Shown here one piece after another: positions 1 to 4,750 of a stretch of 27,622 nt of DNA (position 1 is its first letter; the number at the start of each line of letters is the position of its first letter). The position numbers and the translations under genes are program-made. The stretch spans positions 1-27,622 of the IMG/VR virus record IMGVR_UViG_3300048929_000771; one strand, written 5' to 3'. Below the pieces are notes generated by a model. The model did not search any database, was not told the DNA's origin, and worked only from the letters and a program-made list of their open reading frames with translations. The stretch is from a virus.

Positions 1-483
1 TTATTCATCAAAAAATGCATCATCGTGTCTCTTCATCTCTTCCGTTACTTCAATGTCCGTTCTTTCATGAGAAGCAACCGGTAAGAGATAAGACTTGTCC
101 TTTGGACTTAATGTTTTTATATTGTTTTGTTCTTTGATGTATTCAGGTATGTGTACCATTTCCCTGACACGCTTTAACGCTTCTTTTTGACCTTTTTCAT
201 TCATACGGTGGAAATTCTCAAGCATCTCCCCAGCATCAGTACCAAAACAGTTATTCACATAATCGAAAGCAGATGCTGTATCATTCTCCCAACCCATAAG
301 ATAAGCTGGAGTCGTTTTCAGTATTTTTGCAATCGACTCAATCTTAGACTGTGGTAGTCCTCTGCCGTCTACTTCAATTTTATTAATAGAAGAACGGGAT
401 TTGTAGCCTGCCTTTAACGCCAGTTCTTCCTGGGATATACCAAGCTCTTCCCGCCTCCGTTTAATGATCTGACCTATTTCCAT
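1..483 (-). CDS. XRE-family prophage repressor (HTH regulator)
   Basis: This 160-aa protein has an N-terminal helix-turn-helix of the XRE/lambda-repressor type at about residues 5-60 (IIKRRREELGISQEELALKA, then a recognition helix near SRSSINKIE). The C-terminal part (SPKDKSYLLPVASHERTD) resembles clostridial phage-type regulators; no peptidase or LexA-like cleavage domain is evident. The ATG at 483-481 follows a strong ribosome site (GGAGGTGAT) and has its own promoter. It is transcribed away from the tail genes, the usual position of a lysogeny-type master repressor. It probably binds the 19-bp operators described below, alone or in competition with the Cro-like protein at 617-853; that binding is inferred. 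The gene is complete, with its TAA at positions 3-1. Confidence 0.9.
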   Translation of the reverse strand: MEIGQIIKRRREELGISQEELALKAGYKSRSSINKIEVDGRGLPQSKIESIAKILKTTPAYLMGWENDTASAFDYVNNCFGTDAGEMLENFHRMNEKGQKEALKRVREMVHIPEYIKEQNNIKTLSPKDKSYLLPVASHERTDIEVTEEMKRHDDAFFDE

Positions 484-503
484 TGGATCACCTCCATTCT
501 TAT

Positions 504-532
504 ATTATACCACATTGTAGAAAGTAATTCAA
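504..532 (-). promoter_or_regulatory. Promoter of the repressor gene (leftward)
   Basis: Read on the minus strand there is TTGAAT (532-527), a 17-bp spacer, then a perfect TATAAT (509-504), about 20 bp upstream of the repressor ATG. The spacer contains a lone TGTAG half-site (515-519 on the plus strand) matching the outer arm of the operators, so weak autoregulation is possible. Confidence 0.8.
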
Positions 533-550
533 CAAATTTCGGATATACTG

Positions 551-579
551 TTGACAAAAGTTGGACAAGGGAGTATGAT
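551..579 (+). promoter_or_regulatory. Module 1 promoter (rightward)
   Basis: TTGACA (551-556), a 17-bp spacer and TATGAT (574-579) form a near-consensus sigma-A promoter driving the Cro-like gene and tail module 1. It is divergent from the repressor promoter. The predicted start of transcription (about 586) falls on operator A, so a bound repressor would block initiation or escape. Module 2 has the same geometry. Confidence 0.8.
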
Positions 580-585
580 AATGAA

Positions 586-604
586 TGTAGACGATATGAC
601 TACA
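586..604 (+). promoter_or_regulatory. Operator copy A (19-bp inverted repeat)
   Basis: TGTAGACGATATGACTACA is an interrupted palindrome (TGTAG...CTACA, with one mismatch in the 7-bp arms). It starts 7 nt after the -10 box of the module 1 promoter. Three further copies occur in the window, at 826-844, 14864-14882 and 15090-15108, all in tail-module leaders. Confidence 0.75.
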
Positions 605-616
605 AGGGAGGGCAAT

Positions 617-853
617 ATGACGGATACGGTTCGATTGAAGGAAGAAATCAAGCGATCCGGTCTGAAAAAAGGGTGGATAGCATTGGAATTGGGGTTGTCT
701 AGCTATGGCTTTCATCGAAAGATTAACAATGAGAGTGAATTCAAGGCCGGAGAGATTAAAAGTTTGTGCCAGCTTCTTAAGATTACATCATTGAAAAAGA
801 AAGAGGAAATTTTTTTTAATGATGGAGTAGACAAAATAACTACAAAAGATTGA
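617..853 (+). CDS. Cro-like small HTH regulator
   Basis: The protein has 78 aa, starting at ATG 617 behind the ribosome site GGGAGGG; an upstream in-frame ATG at 551-616 would overlap the promoter and operator and is unlikely. The helix-turn-helix lies around residues 8-50 (GLKKGWIALELGLSSYGFHRKINN), followed by FKAGEIKSLCQLLKI, a pattern seen in small clostridial prophage HTH proteins. It is the first gene behind the module 1 promoter and is flanked by operator copies A and B. Its last codons (GVDKITTKD) are written by operator B itself. By position it is likely a Cro/antirepressor-type partner of the leftward repressor. A decayed homologue lies at 14919-15135. Confidence 0.85.
   Translation: MTDTVRLKEEIKRSGLKKGWIALELGLSSYGFHRKINNESEFKAGEIKSLCQLLKITSLKKKEEIFFNDGVDKITTKD
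826..844 (+). promoter_or_regulatory. Operator copy B, inside the 3' end of the Cro-like gene
   Basis: AGTAGACAAAATAACTACA matches the other operators at most arm positions (GTAGAC...CTACA) and overlaps the last codons of the Cro-like gene. It sits about 222 bp after copy A; the corresponding gap in module 2 (C to D) is about 208 bp. No promoter is obvious next to it, so it may act in looping or as a roadblock. Confidence 0.65.
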
Positions 854-879
854 GGAGATGGAGAAAGGAGGATTAGGAG

Positions 880-891
880 ATGACAATTTAG
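880..891 (+). other. Three-codon mini-ORF behind a perfect Shine-Dalgarno
   Basis: AAAGGAGG (864-871) is followed, 8 nt later, by ATG ACA ATT TAG. The next gene (929) also begins ATGACAAT, so this may be a decayed or duplicated gene start, or a leader that loads ribosomes upstream of the first tail gene. No function is assigned. Confidence 0.35.
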
Positions 892-928
892 TATGTAACA
901 TTGCAAAAACGCAGGTTGGGAGAATGAA

Positions 929-1417
929 ATGACAATAAATGAGTTACAGCGTCTTTTGATTCAGGAAATAGAAGTTCTCACAAATGATATTTACATAACG
1001 GATACCAAGGGGGAACTAGTACCTTTAAAAGGATATCCACAAAATATTAATATGTCAGAATCTTATCAATCAGATATTCAGGAATCAAAAGATAAGTGGA
1101 TTCCATATTTCCTCGTTCGTATGGACAAGGCTGAGTACAGAAAGAAAGAGGCAGATGGAAGAAATCAGGCGCATTTATTTATAGAAGTAAATATATGCGA
1201 TTCGGAATATGATCGTAAAGGTTTCTATACACTTACAGCTATTTTGCAACGTATCATTAACCGTTTCCAAAAGCAATCTATTTTAGGAGCTTTTTGTTGT
1301 GATCAATCCATGAATCTGATTTTTCAAAAAGAGTATGAATTTCCTTATTATAAAGGAGAAGTTGAAATGTTCTGGAATCTTCCAGATATTCAATTGGAGA
1401 AATTCTATGAATCGTGA
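929..1417 (+). CDS. Pre-sheath tail protein, possible tail terminator (module 1)
   Basis: The protein has 162 aa with no membrane segments or signal peptide. The core (SKDKWIPYFLVRMDKAEYRK, then HLFIEVNICDSEYDRKGFYT) resembles a minor protein found just before the sheath gene in Clostridia myophages. Position between regulation and sheath, and the corresponding gene in module 2 (15166-15579, a tail-terminator family member), suggest a tail terminator/completion role that caps the tube. That role is inferred from context. The start ATG follows GGGAG with a 6-nt gap. Confidence 0.7.
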   Translation: MTINELQRLLIQEIEVLTNDIYITDTKGELVPLKGYPQNINMSESYQSDIQESKDKWIPYFLVRMDKAEYRKKEADGRNQAHLFIEVNICDSEYDRKGFYTLTAILQRIINRFQKQSILGAFCCDQSMNLIFQKEYEFPYYKGEVEMFWNLPDIQLEKFYES

Positions 1418-1658
1418 ATCGGTTATGTATGTAGGACCATCATTAGAACGCATTGTTCAAGAAGGAGCTGTGTTTCGAAATGGTTATCCGGAGAAATTTA
1501 AGCGTGTATTAAACAGTTATCCAATTTTACAAGATTTAATTGTGCCGGTGGAATCATTGGCTGAGGTAAAAAAGTCTATCAGGAATCCAGAGAGTGATAT
1601 TAGTATGGTTTACCGGAAGGCTGAAAAAATCAGGAGGGAAATTAATTATGTCATATAA
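1407..1658 (+). CDS. Small pre-sheath phage protein (module 1)
   Basis: The protein has 83 aa starting at ATG 1407 behind TTGGAG; the open frame extends to 1335 but that overlaps the previous gene extensively. It overlaps the upstream gene by 11 nt and the sheath gene by 11 nt, so translation is probably coupled. The sequence (MYVGPSLERIVQEGAVFRNG) is a conserved-looking hypothetical. It occupies the same slot as the YqzN/YkzM-like protein in module 2 but I see no convincing sequence similarity. Function unknown. Confidence 0.7.
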   Translation: MNRESVMYVGPSLERIVQEGAVFRNGYPEKFKRVLNSYPILQDLIVPVESLAEVKKSIRNPESDISMVYRKAEKIRREINYVI

Positions 1659-3111
1659 ACATGGTATTGAAGTAATTGAAAATAAAACATCGTTTCCAAA
1701 TCCCCTTTCAACCCGATATGGGGTGCAGGTAGTACTGGGAACTGCACCAGTAAATCTGGCTGAAAATCCGTATGATGTAGCAAATAAGCCTATTAAGGTA
1801 ACTAGTTTCGAAGATGCTGTTAAGTTATTGGGATACAGCGAGGATTGGAAAAGTTATACTCTTTGTGAAAGTATGTTCGCAAGCTTCAAGGTATTCCAGG
1901 TATCTCCGGTCGTATTTATTAATGTTCTTGATGCTAAAAAACATAATAAAAGTATCGAAGAAGCCAATTATGGTGTTGCAGGTCATCAGGTTGTTTTAAA
2001 TACTCCTGGCATTTTAAAAGATACCGTCAAAATAAACGTTGTTAAAGACGATGTTGTTACACTTATAGAGAATAAAGACTTTATTATGGACTTTAATGAA
2101 TCTGGTTATCTTGTGGTAACACTCCTTAAATCTGGTAAAGGTTATGATACAACTGATTTAAAAATCTCCTATAAGAAAATTGCACCTGATATGGTTATGG
2201 AAGAGGATTTAATTGGTTTCTATCAGGTGGATACTGGTGAAGAAACAGGAATGGAAGTGTTAAGACAGATTTATCCTAAATTCGGAATTGTTCCCGGAAT
2301 GCTTTTGGCACCGGGCTGGACCGAGAACCCTAATATTGGTGCTGCTCTGCAGTCAAAATGTGAAGGCATCAGTGGAATTTTCCGAACGATGTGCCTTTTA
2401 GACCTGGATACGAAAGAGGCAAGAAAGTATATTGACTGTCCTAATGTCAAAAAGGATATGGGATATGATGAAAAGCATTCCATCGTACTTTGGCCAAGAG
2501 TAACAAAAGATAAACGCCAGTTTAGTTTTTCTTCTGTATATGGTGCGATGATGAGTCATCAAACCGTATTGAATGGAGATGTTCCATATGTGTATCCATC
2601 AAATAAGCTTTTAAATGTTGATGGCGCCGTATTAGCAGATGGTACAGAGATCTTTTTGGATCAGATTCAGGCTGGAGAATTAAATGGAAATGGTATTGTG
2701 ACAGCACTTCATGACAATGGCTGGAAAGCTTTTGGTAACAATACAGGTTGTTATCCTCAAAATGATGATCCAAAAGATCGTTGGATTGGCTGTAGAAGAA
2801 TGTTTGATTTCGTGGCAAATTACTTCATTACTGTTTACCGTGCAAAACTTGATGAAGGTATGAACAAAAGACAGGTAGATGATATCATCAACAGCTTTAA
2901 TATCTGGGGTAACAGCCTTATGGCATCTGGCATGTGTGCAGGTTTGTATGCAGAGTATCGTAAAGAAGAAAATTCTATTACGGATATACTTGCCGGTCAT
3001 ATGAAAATCAGAATCCATTTTGCGCCATATACTCCAACCGAATATATCCAGGCATTGGAAGAATTTGATGTCACAACTTTTGAACGTGCAATGACAATGG
3101 GGGAAGAATAA
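1648..3111 (+). CDS. Contractile tail sheath protein (module 1)
   Basis: The protein has 487 aa and is a tail sheath of the P2 gpFI/clostridial type. It begins SYKHGIEVIENKTSFPNPLS and contains the central LGTAPVNLAE-type insertion seen in sheath N-domains. The C-terminal region (HMKIRIHFAPYTPTEYIQAL) is the conserved sheath core that contacts tube and neighbouring subunits. ATG 1648 behind AGGAGGG is preferred over the longer frame opening at 1594, which would lie inside the upstream gene. It is followed 2 nt later by the tube gene, the canonical sheath-tube pair, so the module encodes a contractile tail. It is only distantly similar to the 432-aa sheath of module 2. Confidence 0.93.
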   Translation: MSYKHGIEVIENKTSFPNPLSTRYGVQVVLGTAPVNLAENPYDVANKPIKVTSFEDAVKLLGYSEDWKSYTLCESMFASFKVFQVSPVVFINVLDAKKHNKSIEEANYGVAGHQVVLNTPGILKDTVKINVVKDDVVTLIENKDFIMDFNESGYLVVTLLKSGKGYDTTDLKISYKKIAPDMVMEEDLIGFYQVDTGEETGMEVLRQIYPKFGIVPGMLLAPGWTENPNIGAALQSKCEGISGIFRTMCLLDLDTKEARKYIDCPNVKKDMGYDEKHSIVLWPRVTKDKRQFSFSSVYGAMMSHQTVLNGDVPYVYPSNKLLNVDGAVLADGTEIFLDQIQAGELNGNGIVTALHDNGWKAFGNNTGCYPQNDDPKDRWIGCRRMFDFVANYFITVYRAKLDEGMNKRQVDDIINSFNIWGNSLMASGMCAGLYAEYRKEENSITDILAGHMKIRIHFAPYTPTEYIQALEEFDVTTFERAMTMGEE

Positions 3112-3112
3112 T

Positions 3113-3628
3113 ATGTTAAAACTTCAGTTAGTAAACAGATATACCGTATATAGAGGCGGTAAGGAATTAATCGGAACAGCAGAAGAAGTTAAGCTTCCGG
3201 AAATCACCAGTTTAACCGATACTGTTGGAGGTGCTGGTTTCGGAGGAAACATGACAATTCCAGTTATTGGACTGGTGGATGATATGGAAATGGAAATTCC
3301 ATTTATGTCATTATGCAACGATGTATTTTCTCTGATGGATCCTACTCAGACAGCAGACATCACATTAAATGGCGCCATTCAGGGAATGGATGGAGGAGAC
3401 GGCAGCGTTGGCTATAAACCGGTTTCAATTTCTGTTCGTGGTACTGTTAAGAAATTTGTTCCAGGATCTATGAAGTCTGGCGCAAAAATGGGATCAAGTG
3501 TTTCTCTCGGTCTTAGCTATTATAAGGTTGTATTGGATGGTAAAACAGTGCTTGAGATTGACAAGTTAAACGGTGTTTATGTGGTAAATGGAAATGATGT
3601 ACTTCGTGAAGTCAGAGATATGTGTTAA
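3113..3628 (+). CDS. Major tail tube protein (module 1)
   Basis: The protein has 171 aa and belongs to the P2 gpFII-like tail tube family: an N-terminal VNRYTVYRGGKELIGTAEEV strand pattern followed by a glycine-rich loop (TVGGAGFGGNMTIPVIG). Subunits stack as hexameric rings to form the rigid inner tube driven through the target envelope when the sheath contracts. The gene follows the sheath by 2 nt. Its 3' end overlaps the open frame of the next gene, but the chaperone's likely start is at 3640. It differs clearly from the 157-aa XkdM-type tube of module 2. Confidence 0.92.
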   Translation: MLKLQLVNRYTVYRGGKELIGTAEEVKLPEITSLTDTVGGAGFGGNMTIPVIGLVDDMEMEIPFMSLCNDVFSLMDPTQTADITLNGAIQGMDGGDGSVGYKPVSISVRGTVKKFVPGSMKSGAKMGSSVSLGLSYYKVVLDGKTVLEIDKLNGVYVVNGNDVLREVRDMC

Positions 3629-3639
3629 GGAGAAAAGCT

Positions 3640-3984
3640 ATGGAAAAAGATAAAAAAGCAACAGAGACAGCGCAGGCAGACACGACTCTAGAGTGGATGA
3701 TGTTGAAGTTAAAGATGCCAGTAGAGTATCAAGGAATCAAGGTTGATCAGCTGGATTTATCTGGTATGGATACATTGACAGGGCGCGATTTAAATGCAGT
3801 CTATGATCTGTATGCCAATATGGGGGGAAGTGGCATTATCATGCAGGAAGCTACGCTGTTATTTGCACAGTTGATTGCATCTAAGGTTACTGGATTTCCA
3901 TTAGAGCTGTTTTATGTTTTAAGAGCAAGCGATTCAGTCAAGCTTAAGAACCGGGTATATCGTTTTTTCTTCCTAGAGGGATAG
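3640..3984 (+). CDS. Tail assembly chaperone, short form (gpE-like)
   Basis: The protein has 114 aa, starting at ATG 3640 behind TAAGGAG. It is the P2 gpE-type tail assembly chaperone: small, soluble, between tube and tape measure, with the pattern VEYQGIKVDQLDLSGMDTLT near residue 30. It should bind the tape measure protein and tube subunits during assembly and be absent from the finished particle. Near the 3' end the frame reads CGT TTT TTC, giving the slippery heptamer T TTT TTC at 3963-3969; a -1 slip there yields the long form (next entries). Confidence 0.85.
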   Translation: MEKDKKATETAQADTTLEWMMLKLKMPVEYQGIKVDQLDLSGMDTLTGRDLNAVYDLYANMGGSGIIMQEATLLFAQLIASKVTGFPLELFYVLRASDSVKLKNRVYRFFFLEG

Positions 3985-4002
3985 GCTGCCCCGAAGATAT
4001 CC
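3963..4002 (+). promoter_or_regulatory. Programmed -1 ribosomal frameshift signal (module 1)
   Basis: The heptamer T TTT TTC (3963-3969) is in the correct zero-frame phase of the gpE-like gene. Nine nt downstream is a possible stimulatory stem, GGATA (3979-3983) with TATCC (3998-4002). The zero-frame stop TAG lies at 3982-3984, and the -1 frame is open for 61 codons after the slip. This matches the P2 E/E' and lambda G/GT strategy. Confidence 0.8.
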
Positions 4003-4154
4003 GAAAGGTAAACAAGGCATTTATTTTTGCGGGTCGGTATTCCAAAGCCGGCCCGGAATTCTACTTCTCCCTTCCTTTAAGTCAAGCAGCCAGGTTAGTT
4101 AAAGATGTGGCGGAAACGGCCAGGGAAGAAAGCAGAGAAAGAAAGATGAGGTGA
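3969..4154 (+). CDS. Frameshift extension of the tail chaperone (gpE'-like)
   Basis: This open segment has no credible start of its own and is reached by a -1 slip at 3963-3969. It adds 61 residues (beginning LPRGIGCPEDIRKVNKAFIF, later GPEFYFSLPLSQAARLVKDV, with a charged R/E-rich tail) to give a fusion of about 171 aa. It ends at TGA 4152-4154, 7 nt before the tape measure ATG. In P2 and lambda-type phages the long form is made at a low ratio and binds the tape measure protein, while the short part contacts tube subunits. The absence of stops over 61 codons exactly behind a slippery site is the main evidence. Confidence 0.8.
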   Translation, partial: LPRGIGCPEDIRKVNKAFIFAGRYSKAGPEFYFSLPLSQAARLVKDVAETAREESRERKMR

Positions 4155-4161
4155 TGATATC

Positions 4162-4437
4162 ATGTCAGATATAAGTGAAAAGCTTGAACAGGCGAAGAAG
4201 ATTATGGATAAGGTAGATCCATATCTTAATGCCGCCGCTGATAAGACCACAGAGTTTTTGAAAGATTCTGTTAAAGCTGGAATGAAATTAGAATCTCAGA
4301 TGAGCTCTTTAAAGGTAGTTACAAAATCCTCTTCCTCTGAAATGGAGCGTCTTTATTCTATCGCAATTAAAATGGGAAAAACGACAGGTTTTTCTTCCGT
4401 TGATGCGAGTGAAGAAATGGAGCGCTTGGCGCGGGCT
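4162..4437 (+). CDS. Tape measure protein, exon 1 (module 1)
   Basis: This encodes the first 92 residues of the tape measure protein and ends at ...EEMERLARA. The next nucleotides are an in-frame TAA, and homologous sequence resumes at 4751 with GWKAEDM. The usual family sequence in this region (TIGR01760-type N-terminal domain) reads continuously through A-G-W-K-A-E-D-M, so the gene is split here, not truncated. The start ATG 4162 follows GAGGTGATGAT. Without splicing only a 92-aa fragment would be made. Joined to exon 2 the protein is 1063 aa. Confidence 0.85.
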
Positions 4438-4750
4438 TAACATCATCGGGCCGGCTGTATAGAAATATACAGCGCATACTGGGGAAATTCGGTAAACGCT
4501 AAAATAGTAAATACCATACTATCATGCCAATACCGAGAGAACTGCGGATCAGGCAGTTTTTGTAACGCATAGGAATTGAGCGCTATGAGAGCAAAAATAT
4601 TCCCAAGAGTCTCCGGCACGATTGTCTTAAGGACAATCTGCGATAGCACGCCGCTATCAAACCTAACGTAGGACGAGGGTGATAATATATGCTGAACTTG
4701 CAGGAAACTGCAAGAAGTAAGGGATAAAAAGCCTTTACGATAACAAGATG
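4438..4750 (+). ncRNA. Group I intron in the tape measure gene (no internal ORF)
   Basis: This 313-nt insertion fits group I rules. The last exon base is U (4437) and the last intron base is G (4750), and removal gives GCT|GGA with the tape measure frame restored. An internal guide at 4449-4455 (GGCCGGC) pairs with the end of exon 1 (U-G wobble at the splice site, 6 of 7 positions). CATC (4444-4447) pairs with GATG of exon 2 (4752-4755) as P10. A perfect P2-like hairpin lies at 4454-4460/4467-4473. A P4-like pairing is TTCGGT (4488-4493) with ACCGAG (4532-4537) flanked by AAACGCT. A possible P3 is 4480-4486 with 4600-4605, and a P8-like hairpin is 4621-4626/4632-4637. P7 is not assigned with certainty. 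No endonuclease, reverse transcriptase or transposase is encoded. An IStron-derived intron is an alternative. Confidence 0.72.

Noticed and set aside
484-616. LexA/SOS box upstream of the tail genes
   Set aside because: No GAAC...GTTC-type Firmicutes LexA box was found in the leaders; control seems to run through the XRE/Cro-like pair.
4443-4649. A 68-codon minus-strand open frame in the intron
   Set aside because: It covers structured RNA hairpins and does not resemble a homing endonuclease or any known protein.
4438-4750. Reading the interruption of the tape measure gene as a frameshift or truncation (pseudogene)
   Set aside because: The insertion is 313 nt of non-coding, hairpin-rich sequence whose precise removal restores a conserved junction with U/G splice-site bases. 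That fits an intron much better than decay.
4438-4750. Group II intron or translational bypass element
   Set aside because: There is no GUGYG 5' end or recognisable domain V, and the size is far above that of known bypass elements.
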